A DNA stretch of 64,000 bases, taken from NCBI GenBank assembly GCA_023548195.1, contig JAJHZJ010000061.1, forward strand, positions 1,466,771-1,530,770, written 5' to 3'. Origin of the DNA: Bettongia penicillata ogilbyi. Taxonomy: Eukaryota > Chordata > Mammalia > Diprotodontia > Potoroidae. The notes beneath the pieces are model-generated. The model was given only the letters and a program-made list of their open reading frames with translations, was not told the DNA's origin and searched no databases. This document shows, piece after piece, positions 21,601-36,600 of the stretch (position 1 is its first letter; the number at the start of each line of letters is the position of its first letter). Both the position numbers and the translations under genes were made by a program.

Positions 21601-24600
21601 GAAAGGTTAAATAATTTGTTCAAGATTATACAGGTAATAAGTAACAGAAGCAAAATTCAAACCCAAGCTTTCTGATACCAGGTCCATGAATCTTTATGTT
21701 GTTTCATGTAGGTGCTTGATAAATATTTGTTAAATAGTAATACGCATGTAACATAAGCTCTGGGGTTCATTCTCACAGTTGTACTTGTACCAGTATATTG
21801 GATCTCCAGAACATCACTCACTACGTTTTCCTTCAGGGTTCTACAGGGTAACCATACAGTATTAAAGCTTTCTCTAATACTGTGGCTGGTGACTCCCCAT
21901 TTAGCATGTTCTTTCAGTATCAGTCACCAGTCAAAGCTCCTCAGTGTCACTTGAGCAGTTAACATCAATTAGTTTTTCCATTCATTGAGAAGATATCACA
22001 AGAACCAAAGTAGCAAAACTTTCTAACTGGGAGCCCTTTCTTCTCCTCTGCCTCCTTGGCCCCTAGGAATAGTGGACTTAAAGTGGTGACTACCAGACAT
22101 TTTCCCCACCAGGTTCAGTTCTGGGTGTGTCATGGCTGATAAACATGTCCAGCCCCTTGCTATAGGACTAGCTTCTCAGTGCTCCATTAGTTCACTGTTG
22201 AACTGAGTCAAGCAGGTCATTCATTCCTCAGTACTGGCTCCTCACTACATTTAGCTGGTGGAACTTTGCAGTGGTGGCTCTTCTGACCTTTTGAAGCTTA
22301 CAAGATGATAACATTTTATCTTCTGTATTCATTGACCTGGGATCAGGAAAGAATAATTACTGGAGAGAGAGAAGTAGGGGTGGCAATACATAGTTATGAT
22401 CATGTGGCTAGGTGGGGAGAAGAGGAGTTGGCTGCAGCAGGCTATTGTCATCATCATTGTCGATAATTGTCATTGTTTCCCCAAGCCAAAGACTTGCAGT
22501 ATTTTTTCTTTCTCCTCACTGGAAAGCCTCCAAAGAAGAAAGAATCCTTTCAAGCATTTTGTGTGCACAGCAGCTAATCAAAAGGTTTTCTGAAACCATA
22601 CACTAAGCCACTGGGAAACAGAATATGTATGCACATATCTCCGAATCCAGGGAAAGTCCCATCAATTATGCGTTTTTGGAAATAAGCTCACCATGTCTCC
22701 ATGACAGAGGGCAGATACTGCATTTGCTTGAAGGACTGTGCCTTCATTGAGTAATGCCCATATTATACCCTTTGCCCCATTTAAAAATTTGCCATTTTTG
22801 GTAAATCTGCCAGCATATATTTTATCTTATTTTATTTTGGAGGGGGAAGGGCATGAGGCAGTTAAGTTAAGTAACTTTCCCAAGGTCACACAACTAGTAA
22901 GTGTCAAGTATGTGAGGTCGTATTTGAACTCAGGTCCTCCTCACTCCAGGGCTGGTTCTGTATTCGCTGCAACACCTAGCTGCCCCAAGGATGTATTTTA
23001 TATACATTGTCCATATCCCAAATCCAAATTAGTTTTCTGGTGTCCCATGGAGGCATAAGCATTTTTTTTTAAATTTACTGTCCCTGTGCCATATAGGAAA
23101 GAGCTTCAAAACAGTCAATGTAGCATAGTTCTTGCATAATCCTACTTGAATAGGTAATAGTCACAATGACTCATAAATACAGATTTAATAAAGAATATTT
23201 TAGAGTGTTTATCAGTAGCTTACTTAGTACAAAATGAAAGCTTGTCTCGGAACAGGAAATGATCTTCCATAACCCAAAGGCAATAAAAGCAAGAAAAAGG
23301 CAAAGAAAAATCCAGTTTATTGTCCCACAGGGAAAAAAAATACTTAAATCCTATAGAGATTCCTGGAATATATGGGATTCCACCTATAGGAATTGGGGCT
23401 GACTAGACTTTCTACTTAGGTAATAAACCAAAACCAGTTTGGCTTGTTGTTTGTGTAGCATGCTCAATCAGGGACTGAAGTCTATAGCAGATTGGCACTG
23501 GTCCAAAAGGAGTTGGGACACTATTCCTCTTTTACCAAGTCTTCACATTTCCCCTCCTCTGGACCCACACTTACAGAATGAGTTTAATTCTGCAAAATTC
23601 TTCTTAGCTTCTGCAACATAGGACACTCCCCAGAATATTTTCCAGAGAACCTTGAAATACGTAGGGAATCCATCTTGAGATCAAAAGAGGTTCAGATAAA
23701 TTTATTTCAGAGACAAAGGGCACTTGAAATTTCCCCAATGGATCCCTGCCACTTCATGGGATATCTAAGTGGAATTTCAGACTTATCTAACCATAGGACA
23801 AGCAGGGTTAGGTAAGCCCCAAACATGTATAGGGCTTCCAAAAGGGATTAAGTACTTGGATCTGGTTATTTAGGCTTTCTGGGCCAGAAGTCAAACCGTA
23901 GCCTATGAACAGGGAGTTCACAAGTATCTCATAGAAGGCAAGCAGTCTGGTTCTATTTAAAAGAAAAAGCATTTATGAACTATGTAGCAGCATTTTAGTG
24001 ATATAAAATCCATACTTCTCATGTTATCTGCAGTACTTATGCTAATACAGCACATATTGGTACATAAAGCATTCAGATAAAAGTTATAGCAAAGAGACTG
24101 GTCTGACTTGTAAGGAAGTATGTCAGAAAACTGACTCACAAATATAACCTAAAATGAGAGAAGAAAAATAACCAATTTTTTGATAGCAGGCTGATATTGC
24201 ACATGCTCTTAGTAATGAGGTGTTGCTGACCAGTGACCCCTTTATATATAGATTTCTATTCCTGCACAAAATCTAAAGTAACATTGATTCTTTAAAATTG
24301 CTTTCCATAGATAGTACTTGAAGCTTGAAATATTCAGAGAGTTGACAATACTCAGTACTAATGTTCTAGAATAATCTCCCAAAGGAAATGTTAGAACAGA
24401 CTGGACAAAAGCCTTGCAGATCTGAGTTATATCCTTTTTTTTCCTTAAACAATCAAAATCAAAGAAGCGAAATTATTAGTAAAAGGAAGAACTTAGAAAA
24501 AATATTTGTTCTCACATAATATATGAAAGAGAAATTTAATTTTTTCCTGAGTATCTACTAAGTACTCAGCATCTTCTACAGATATTAAATAAGGGAGGTT

Positions 24601-27600
24601 ACCTAGCTGTAAGGGGAACATACTTTAGATAATGAAAGAGTAATATAAGATAGTATGTAGTAAGATTCAAGGTTGTGTGATACTAATTATAATAATGAGT
24701 GTAGACAAAACAGCACACTGTGATAGGTATTGTCCTAAAAGGTTTCATGGAGGAAATGATACTTAGATTCAACAAAACAGGACTTGAAGGATTGCTGTGA
24801 TTTCAAGAGATGGAGAAAAAAGAAGAAAGTGAAAAAGTTTACCTTGACTAGAAATGTGTTGTAGGGAAGGAAAAAAGGGGAATTAAGACTAGCTGTAGCA
24901 GTGTTTGAGAAATTGTAGAGTGGTTGAAGATAAGGTTGAAAAGTTTGCATGAGTGGCAAATTATGGATGGCCTTTTGTTCAAATGAGAAGTGTGCGGAGG
25001 CTCACCCTTGAGGCCCTCTTTCCTTTGGTTGAGGGATTATAAAATCATAGATCTAGAAGAGGAAGAGACCTCAAAAGTCACCTAGTCCAACCCTCCCATG
25101 ACACATGATAAAACTGAGGCCCAGACATCAAAGGTCACAGAGGAGGTCCACATAGAGGCATAACTTGAATCCAAGCCTGCTGACACCAATTGCTTTATTT
25201 TCATTTCTGATAGATACTCAAGCTACAAGGTTCTGCTACCAACCCTTTAGCTTTAGGTTCATGTGCTCTAATTTTGTTCTCTGCAAGTAATATAGAAAAA
25301 TGATGATAGTGAATTATAATTTTGGAAATAATTAGAAGGTCCTTGAAGGGTTCTCTTGTACATTCTCTGCCTCTTGTCTCTATTTAAATTATCCCAATGA
25401 ATAAAAGTATATCTGATTTCTTTTCATCATCTGTTACAATATTAGTTATTACGAAGTTTCCAAAGGGGCATGTTGGTTTATAGAAAGAGCCGTGGTCTAG
25501 GGATCTAGTGATCCAGGCTCTAATCCTGGTTCTGTCACTATCAGTCATTTCCCATTTCCCATTCTGTAAAATGAGGGTATTGGATTAGATAATCTCTAAG
25601 TTCTCTTTCCCTCTCATTCCCTTCACAGCTAAACTTTTTCTTGAATTTTATTTTTTATTATGAAGTGTAAAAACATCTGAAAACAAATATTTTCAAACAC
25701 AAAACAAAAACAAGAAAGGGGGATTACATGTGAAACTATATGTTTCTGTTACGTACAGCTGTTCTTTAAATGTATGTGAAATTTAATATGGCAGGACCAA
25801 CATGGACCAGCAGTGGTTCATCTTTTCAGTACTAATATTTTCCTGATATTGCTGTGGCTGTGAAATATGGAATGCTGCTAATGATCTTCAACCACAGGGC
25901 AATGGAGAGGTGCATGGTGGGTATGAACAGGCTGCAATATAGAACCAATGTGAAACCCTGGAGAACTCTGGTAAAGCATGCTATCAGGGAATTTTATGAC
26001 AGGAAGAGATGGACTAGTCATGTGACAAGAACTCGGGATAACAAGTAGACAGCCAGAGTGCTCTATTTGTACCCTCATGATGCTGGGAGAAAGCAAATAA
26101 GGCTTCTTTCATACTGGGTGTACCCTGTAAAACAGGTGCTTTTTTTCCTCCCTGAACTTTTGAAAAAAAATTTGTTAACTATTTCAGTGTATTTTTTTTC
26201 TCTATAAACCTATATATTTTACTTTGTGTATTTAAAATAATCATTTTTTTCCTGATAAATGATCTGTAGGTTTCACCAGACTTCCAAAGGGATCCACGAC
26301 ACACACACACAAAGTTAACAACTCCCCTTTTGACAGGACATTAAAAAGAGCCACATAGTGTAGTCAAGTATGGATAGATTACAGTCTGCATCTTTGGAAG
26401 GAACTCCATAATTGATGAAAACACAGATCTGTTTGAGTATTTCAGAGAATCAACACTGTCCCACTGAGACTTCTTCTAAACTTCCTTCTGTAAAGTTCTA
26501 TGAATTTAAAAAATATTTCACTATATCTCCTTTAAAAAAGATTTTTTTCCTCTACTTTCCCCTACAACTCTCTCTCTTCCCCGTAAAAGTCTTCTCCTAT
26601 AATAAATAAGTATAGTCAAGCAAATGAAGTCCATCCATTGGTTGCATCTGAAAACGTAGTTCTCATTCTGCACCACTAGCGTTCCCCTCTATCAAGAGGT
26701 AGCAAGTATCATTTATCTTGAGTTTTCTAGAGTAGTGATTTGTAATTACATTATTCTGTTCTTTGGTCTTTGAAAGTTATTTTCTTTTACTGTTTTATAT
26801 GAATGATACAAATGTTCTGACCTTATTTACTTCACTCTGTTTTAATCCAAAAAAATATTTCCAGGCTGTTCTGCAAATTTGAGAATTGGACATTTCAGCT
26901 GCTTACTGATCAGGCTTATACGAGAAAGAAATCCCCACTATAATATCGCTGGCAGAAGATGATCGAGCTTCTGCTTGAAGACCTCCAAGGAGGGAGAGCT
27001 CACCACCCCCTGCCTTGGTCCTGAAAGTACTAATTCTGCTTTTGGACAGTTTGAATTGTTAGGAAAATTTTTACTGACCTCAAGCTTATTTAGGCTTCCT
27101 CACAGCTTTCACTTACTGCCCTTGTTTCGATACTGTGGGACCAAACAGAACGTGTCTGATCTTTCCTTCTGGTGACTACCCTTCAAGGATAGTGTTTTTT
27201 GTTTTTGTTTTTTTGTTCTTCCTGAATCTTCTACTCTTCAGGCCAAGCATGCCCAGGTCTCTCAACCAAAACTCTTCTGAAATGGACTCAACACCTTTCA
27301 TCAACATGGTTGCCATCCTGGGGATATTTTCTAGCCTATCAGTAACCTTCTTAAATCCCTGTGTCCAGTATTGCAGGTGAGGTGTGATAAGGGCAGAGTA
27401 CAGTGAGACTATTGTCTCCCTATTCCTAGAGGCTCTTAATGTAGCCCAGATTTCATTAGCTTTTTTTTATTTTGTTGCTACAACATGTTGCTAACTCATA
27501 TTAAACTTCAGTTTATGCCAACCCATAGATCTTTTTCAGAGTAATTGTCATCTAACTCTGCCTCACCAATCTTGTACTCACAAAGTTGAATTTTTGCACC

Positions 27601-30600
27601 CAATAGTAAGACTTCGTATTTTTCCAAAATGAATTTCATCTTATTAAATTCATTCCAATACTCTAGTGGCCAGAGTCTAGCTTGTCAAAACACTAACTCT
27701 TTTATCCAGTGTGTTAACTAAATCTCCCATATTCATGTCATATGTAAATTTGATGAGCATTCCATTCATGCCTTTATCCACATCATTGATAAAAATGTCA
27801 AACAGCTCAGGGCCAGGAACAGATCCCTGAGGGTATTCCAATAGAGATTTTCTGCCAAGCTGACTTTGAAACATCAACAACCACTCTTTGATATCAGCCA
27901 TCTAACAAGTTCTGAAGCAGTCTGGTTTTATTCTCCTTTAATTAATATCTCTGCAGCTTCTCCCCGAGATCAGCAGGAGATATTTAAACGCACCTTTGCT
28001 AAAATCAAGGTAAACTATGTCTACAACATTTCTCTTGTTTATTAGTTTGGTAATTTTTTACAAAAAAGGAAATGAAGTTAGTGTGGGGGCAGGATTTCTA
28101 TACCCCATTACCTGTATTTCTTATTTCCCAGTTGTATGCAAAAACAATTCTTAACATTTGTTTCTAATACTTTGAATTCCAGTGTCTCTCCCTTCCTCCC
28201 TCCTCACCCATCCCTACTGAGAAGGCAAGCAATTCAATATAGGCTATACATGTGTAGTTTTGCAAAAGACTTCCATAATAGTCATGTTGTGAAAGACTAA
28301 CTGTATTTCCCTCCATCCTATCCTGCCCCCATTAATTCTATTCTCTATTTTGACCTTGTCCCAAGTGTTCACTTCTAATTACTCCCTTCTCCCATTTACC
28401 GTCCCTGCTAACATCCTCCTCATCCCACTTGTCCCCTTCTCCCCTACTTTCCTGTGGTGTAAGATAGATTTTCATATCAAATTTAGTGAGCATGTTATTC
28501 CTTCCTTAAGCCAAATATGAAGAGAGTAAGCTTCACTTTTCCCCTCACACCTTCCTTTTCTCCTCCATTGAAAAAGCTTTTTCTTGCCTCTTTTATGAGT
28601 GAAAATTTGCCCCATTCCATTTCTCCTCCCAATATATTCCTCTCTCATCCCTTAATTTTATGTTTAGATGTCATCTCTTCTTATTCAACTCAAACTGTGC
28701 TCTCTGTCTATATGTATGTGTGTATGTATATGTATGTATGTGTATGAGTGTATCCCTCCACCTATGCAAATACTGAGGAAAGTCTCAGGAGTTACAGATA
28801 TTATCTATCCATGTAGGAATGTAAACAGTTCAACTTTAGAAAGTCCTTTATAATTTATCTTTCCTGTTTACCTTTTCATGCTTCTCTTGATTCTTGTGTT
28901 TGAAAGTCACATTTTCTATTCAGTTCTGGTCTTTTCATGAAGAGTGCTTGAAAGTCCTCTGTATCATTGAGTGATCATTTTTTTCCTCTGAAGTATTAAA
29001 CTCAGTTTTGCTGGGTAGGTGATTTTTGGTTTTAGTCCTAGTTCCTTTGACTTCTGGAATATCATATTCCAAGCCCTTTGATACCTTAATGTAGAAGCTG
29101 CCAGATCCTGGGTTACCTGATTATATTTCCACAATAATCAAATTGTTTCTAGCTGCTTGTAGTATTTTCTCCTTGACCTGGAAACTCTGAGATTTGCCTA
29201 CAATATCCCTACGAGTTTTTCTTTTTGGGTCTCTTTCAGGAAGTGATGGGTGGATTCTTTCAATACTTATTTTGCCCTCTGGTTCTAGAATATCAGGACA
29301 GTTTTCCTTGATAATAATGAAAGATGATGTCTAGACTCTTTCAGGTAGTCCCACAGTTTTTAAATTGTCTCTCCTGGATCTATTTTCCAGGTCAGTTGTT
29401 TTTCCAATGAAGTATTTCACATTATCTTCCATTTTTTTCATTATTTTGGTTTTGTTTTGTAATTTCTTGGTTTCTCATAAAGTCATTAGCTTCCATTTGC
29501 TCCATTCTGATTTTTAAAGAACAACTTTCTTCAGTGAGTTTTGAACCTCCTTTTCCAATTGGCTATTTCTGCTTTTGAAAGCATTCTCCTCATTGGCTTT
29601 TCGAACCTCTTTTGCCAATTGAGTTAGCCTATTTTTAAAGGTGCTATTTTCTTCAGCATTTTTTTTGAATCTCCTTTAGCAAGCTGTTGACTCACTTTTC
29701 ATGATTTTCTTGCATTGCTCTCATTTTTCTTCCCAATTTTTCTTCCACCTCTCTTACTTGATTTTCAAAATCCTTTTTGAGCTCTTCCATGGCTTGAGAC
29801 CATTGCATATTTGTTTTGGAGGCCTCTGATTGTAAGCATTGTTCTTCCTCACCCAAAAGGATGGAAGAAAATACCTGTTCACCAAGAAAGTTACCTTCTA
29901 TCTATAGTCTTATTTTTTTTCCCTTTCTTGGGCATTTTCCCAGCCAGTTACTTGACTTTTCAGTCCTTTGTCAAGAGAGGGGTATATTCCAGGGACCTGT
30001 AAGTTCTCAGTTCCTCCAAGGTGACTCAATCAAGAGAGAGGAGATTACTCCTCTCCTGGCCTGTGCTCTAGTTTGGGAACTACCAAAGCTTTTCTGCCTA
30101 GTATCTGCCAGTAGAATTCCTTTTCCAGAGCCTCCACTAGCTCTACCACATGAGCCAGCACTCTTTCTCACCCCGGGACCACCAGTCAGGGCTGAGACCC
30201 AGATCAGTGGCTCAATTCCCCTAAGAGCTTTAGGTTGAGGGCTCCAAAAATTGGTGCTGCTGCTGCCACCAATACCTGGGGCTGAGACTAAGGGAGGACC
30301 CTGATCTCTTCTCACCCAGGAGAAAAAACTTTTTAATGACCTTTTAAGTGTCTTTGTCATTTGTGGGTAGAGGGATCTGAGAACAGCTGCTGCTGCTGAG
30401 AATTCCCCCCCAGAGGCCTGTTCTGGTTCTGTCTGTCCAAGACTGGGCTGGGCTCCATGGTCTGTGATCTGCTCCATGCTCCCTGTGATAGACCTTTCCT
30501 GTCAGTCTTCCAGGCTACGCTGGGCTGGAAGTTTCTTTTACTCTGTCGTTTTGTGGCTTCTGCTGCTCTAGAATTTGTTTAGAGTCTTTTTTTTTTACAC

Positions 30601-33600
30601 ATATTTTATGGTCTGTGTGGGAAGAGCTAGAGGATGTGCATCTTTCTACTCCACCATCTTGGCTCTGCCCCCTGTATAATCTATTCTTGATGAAATTGTG
30701 CTGGCTCTTTGAAATTGTAGCTTCCTTTTCTGTGTGTTCACCAGTCTTTAATGAATCCATTCTAAGTTTTCCCAGGTTTTGAAGTCATTCTCACTGACCT
30801 AGAGTTTACAGATTTGAAGACTTATTTCTCTTCCCCACCCTTTTTTGAAAATTAGAAAAGCATTTGCCTTCTGATAGCTCTTTTTTCAACCATCTCAAAT
30901 ATCACTGATAGTCACTCAGCAGTCACATCTACTGGTTCTTTTATTACTTGATGATGTAGTTCGTCTGGTCCAGGAGAAACTGTGGGTGCTCCCCTACCAT
31001 CTCCTTTTCTTGGATATCAGCTCTCTATTAGTCATGTCTCTGCTGTCACATCTGGTACAGGAATTATTATTTTTGACAGGAAGACAGAAACAAAATGCAA
31101 ATTAAGCAGCTCTGTGCTGTCAGTTCATTTATCCATTCTAAGTTGCATTTGTTCTTTGATCCTTTTTTATTCTTTATCTTTAAAAAATTAACCTTTTTGT
31201 TGTCCTTAGTTTTATTAGCATTCTTGTTGCTATTTCAATAGGAACATAACTCACTTGTATTAATTTTTGGTTACCTAGCCTAGCTTCCATGCATTTATTT
31301 TTAAAATCTGAATGGGTTGTTTAGTTCCTTATACATCTACATAAATCTTTTCAAACAAGAGTCATTTTTCCTCTTCATTAGAATTGTTTCCTTTTGTGTC
31401 TTCAGCATTTCATTCTTAAGCATCTCCCATCCTTCCTGGGCAAACTTACGTAGTAGCATCTTAGTTCATAGGATCTTACCTACCTTTCTTTTGAATCCTA
31501 TAAAATCTACTTTCCTAAAATCTGATGTGCATTTCCAACAGTGTCCTTATTTCCATTTCCATCATGAATTCTAAGGAAAGTCACTTCTCAGAATTCCCAT
31601 TATTTACTCCTAATCAGCCAATTTCTTCCTGTTAATGAGACTCAGATCCAGAAATGGAATTCCCTTTTGTTGGTTCCTCCACTTTTTGAAAGATTATCAC
31701 TAAGGCAAGTCAAGATATTAGCTGCTCTTCTCTTAATAGAAAGGGAGTTGTAACAAATGTTTGGATAATTGAAATCCTCATTACTACTAAATAACAGCCA
31801 ACATTTATATAACATTTGTTATGTGCTCCTCAGAGATGAGGAAACTGAGGCAAACAGTGGTAAAGTGACTTGCCCAGAGTCATACAGCTACTAAATGTCT
31901 GACACCAGACTTGAACTTAGATCTTTCTGACTGTAGCCCTGAAATTCTATGCAGTGTGTCAACTAACTGCCTGTGTATGTGTTTCAAAGGTTCTGCAGAG
32001 TTTTCCTTTCATCTGGAATGTTTCAAGGTTCTCTGTTTAAAGTCTGCTTTTCTCTGTAAAATTATATTCAGTTATAACTTAGAGAATAAGTTAATCTTGG
32101 TTGTAATCTCTTTCATTTTGCCTTTTAGAATATCATATTCCAAGATTTCTTATTTTCCTTAGTTACTTCTTTCTGACAATATGTATTCTCCTGTATTTGT
32201 CCTTTTTATGAACAAAAGGACCCAATTTTTCTTTGAATTAAAATAATTTACATTGTTAAGAAACTTTTTTTAAATGATAGAAGAATTGGAAAAAAATCAA
32301 TTTTTCTACTTGATAGTATCTGACTGATAATGGTTTGTTTGGGTTCAGACAAACATCAGTACCCCACAAAGTTCATTGTTGTTTCTTGTACCTGTTACCT
32401 AATTCTGCACCTGCATTTTCTTTTACTATACATAGATTTTGAAAATTTTCTCCCCAGAATAATTTTATTTTGTGTTCTGTCTTGTATATGTTGCTCGTGA
32501 ATCATATAAAGGGCTATTGCTTGAAAACTTCAAATATTCAAATTGATCACCTTCAAGGAGATATTTCAGAATTAACTTGGTGCAAATACATGTCAGGCAA
32601 TTTTTAAAAATCACTTTTCTTGTACAAATTGTCAATATTTGTGTTTCAAGTGAGAAATAATTGGAAAGCATTATTCTTCTTTCCTAATTAGCAATGGCCA
32701 GAAGACACTAGACAGACTTATGTGATATAAAATAATAGAATTTCATGGGGTTAAATTGTTAGCATGACTTTTTGTGTATTTTATCTACTAGTTACTATAG
32801 AGTTAGTAAATCAGCATGGATTTATTAATAAAAAGCCATGTCAGACTTCTTCCTTTCTTCTCTCCTTCCTTCCTTTTATCCTTCTTCCTTCTTTTCTCTT
32901 TTTCTCCTTCCTTTCTCCCTGTCTTTCTTTCTCTTTCCTGGATTGGTAGACTAAGGAATTGCCACAGATAGATATCATGTATCTGGATTTTGACAAGTCA
33001 TTTCTAAAAGTGCCTCATAGTATCCTTCCAGTCAAGATGGAGACATATGAGTAGGATAATAATATGGTTGGCACACTTAGAACTGATTGAATGTGAAATT
33101 AGGCTTCATTAATAGAAGTATGTTTCCAATGTAAAGAAGATTATTTACATACTGTATTTTGCCTTGATCAAAACATATTTAGATTGCCCTACTCAGTTTT
33201 GGGTGCCACAGTTTAAGGAAGATACTAAACTGTAGCATATTTGGAACAGAGCAATCAAAATGAAGAGGGGATTCAAAATCATGTCAAACAGTGACTTGGT
33301 AGGACATTAAAGTGCAGTATATTTAGAAGAAATAATTAAGTGTGGGGAAGAATCTCTACGTTAAACAGTGATGGTTAAAGAAGCAAATGATGTAAAACCT
33401 AGAGAAGAGAAAGTGAAGAGAAAATGATAGCAGTCTTGTGATTTTGGAAAGGCTGTCATGAAAGAGAGGTTCAGTTTATTCTTTTTAGCTCTAGACGGCA
33501 GGCCAGCAGGCAAAGAGTAAGAAACTACATTGAGGCAACTTTGAGCTCAACATAGTTGCTTAAAAGTAGAAATAATTATCCCCAGAGAAAGTGGAGGCTC

Positions 33601-36600
33601 TGTCACAACAAGCCTTCAAAAGGAGGCTAGATGTCCATTTGTTGCGTTGTTACATAAATGGAGATTTGTGCTTTAATTTTGGTTGAAATAGGTTATTTTT
33701 AGACCTGGAACTCTAAGATTCTATTTTTTTAAAAAAAATATAAGAATCTTTAAAATATATATATATATAAAATTATATTAAAAATATAATAATTTCTTCA
33801 CTACTGATGCAAAATTGACCTTTCTCAAGTCATTGCTAAATAAATTTCCTTCAGAATTGCTTCTCTTTCAGTTATGTGGGGTTTTCGTCCGAAGATGATA
33901 GAAGTGATAGAAAAGATGTGCAAAATGCCTGGTAACTATGTTCTCTGCAAGGTAATAGTGATGGCAACTTCTGTTTGTACTGGGATTTTGACAGGAATCT
34001 TATTGCCAAGCAAAGGCTTTTGGGCAGGCTAGCACCATGTGACCAGAAAAGGTAGGACGCCTACTATAAATAAATCAGGTTTCCCTTAAGAGTCCCTGGT
34101 GATTAAACACTTAGCATGGCAAATAGGCATGTTGCCATGAGAGTGACATACAAACACAATAGAAATATTAAACTTGTCTCAAATATGTGTAAACAAATAT
34201 ATAAATTATGGGTAATGAAAAAAGTGAACTGGAGATCCTAATGCAAGAAGGCAGACTTGACCTCATGTAGGACTTATGACTAAGTATTTTACAAGAAAAG
34301 GGAGTCTATTCAGACGGAATCGAATCATTTAAGTGTTGTGTTGTGCACATAGCTTTTGAGTATGAGTTAGACTGGAAGCCGTGAGATCCCTTCTGACTCC
34401 CAAATCCTGTGACTGATTCTGAGAACAGATTTTTAAAAGAGGAGAAGACAGTTGAATAGCATATATTAAGAAGATAGATGAGAATATTCACAAATCAGAA
34501 AAGGAGTATAATAAAGTAAATTGTATTTAAATGAAGATTGATTAAGGAGAGGAAAACTCAAGAGACTGTAGGATTGTTGTAGGAATATACTATAGACTAT
34601 CTGGACAAAATGAGAAGATAAATGAGAAACTCATGAAACAAAGCATAAACATGGTATGTAGTATCATGGTTTATTGATTGGGATTTCAGTTGTTAGAACT
34701 TTCCACCAAAAGCAGAGACACTGATGAATTCTTCATTTGCTTTAATAATAATGATTTAAAGGAAAAGAGCTTGGCCTAGTAGAGGACTGACAGTTCTTAG
34801 AGTCAGGAAGCCTGGGTACAAGTCCTGCCTCTGACAGGTACTTAGCTGCATGATGGGCAAGTCATTTACCTTTCCAGGGACTCAGGCAGTTCTGTAAGAC
34901 TAAGTTACAAATGAATTGCTGACTGGTATAAATTTCCATCAAACCATAAACAATTATTAAGCCCTTACTATGTGTCAAGCATTATGCTGGGCACTGGGAA
35001 TAAAAAAAATGAAATAACCTCTGCCTTCAAGGAGCTTATATCGTAGAGGAGGACATAATATGTAAGTCTATATGTACATAAAATTTGTATATACACAAAA
35101 ACACACAAAATAGATGCAAAGTGATTTTCATTTTGGGAGTTGGAGGTGGGAGGTTGTAGGAGACAGGAGATAGTAGGTAGGAGATTAGGAAAACCTTCAT
35201 ATAGAAGAAGGTAAATTGAGTTGAAGAAAATTAAGGATTTGAAGAGGTAGAAGTGAGAGTGGACTGAATTTCAGGTATGGAGAACAGACATTACAAAAGG
35301 CATGGAGAGTGGAAGTAAAGTATATAATAGGACCAATAAGGACCGTAGAGTGATGGGAAGGATGAAAGTAGTATAGCTGGAAATGTAGGTTGAGGCTAAT
35401 TTGTGAAGGGCTTTAAATGTCAAAACAGGAGTTATTAACCCTAGATGTAATATGTAGCGCTTGGATTTTATTGAATAGAGGAATTATATAGGGTCAGAAC
35501 AGATTTTAGGAAAATCACTTTGGCAGCTATATAGAAGACAGATTGGAGTGGGGTGGGACAGACTTGGGACAGGAAGAGAAGGACCATGCAAGAAAAACGA
35601 GGGTCTGAATTAGGGTGGTGACCGTATGAATTAGAAGATAAGGTTGGATATAAACGATGTTTGAAGGTGGAAATAACATTGCTAAATTTTTCATAAACTT
35701 TGACCCAGAGATCCTATTACTAGGACCATATCATGAGCAAGAAAAAGGCCCATGTGCATTCACAGCCACATTATTTCTTTTTTAAAAAGAGGCAAAATGT
35801 GTACCCTACTATTGGGGAATGGATGAATAAAGTAGGATATCTAAATGTCATATAATAGTAATGACAAATATAAAGGTTTTAAAGAAAAATTTGTTTGAAA
35901 TGATCATGAATGAAGAGCCAAAAGCGTGATACACACAATGACTTCAACCATGTAAATAAAGTTAACATGAAGAGAAAACAGATCCTGGTCAAATGCAATG
36001 ATCAACATTGATACTTTTCACTGCCAAAGTTGAAGGGCAGTCTTTCTGTTAATAATAATTGGGAGGACAAAGGAATATACTTTTAAAGGGCAGTTATTTG
36101 AGTATTGGAAATGTGCTTTGTCAAAACAAAATGTATCATTTTCTTAAATATAAATAAAAATATCAGGAGTTCCATATTCAAACTCTTTCAAGGCTAGTGA
36201 TGAATGCCAAGGACAATAATAGCAAAAAAAGTTTTAGCTTGGGGCCAAGGGGAGGATCAAAAAGAAATAGAACTGTTTCTTGATATAGTATGGTGATAAT
36301 GGATGACAGTGAGAGAACACAACTACCCAATTCTTATTTTACTTCTCTTTTCTTTTCCAAAGAGAATGATTTTTGGACACATAATAGCACACAAAAATGG
36401 TTAAGAGGAAAATGAATTCCAAAATAAATAAGAAGATGGCAGGAGACCACCTAACTCGTCTCTCTGAGTTCAAGTCCCTGCCTCCAGGACAGATAAAATG
36501 GTGTTTTATAATTAGGTATGATTGCTAAGGTTCTGTTAGTAATCTTCCAAAAATCATGGAGAGCTAGAGAGATGCCACAAGAATAGGGAAGAACAAATAC

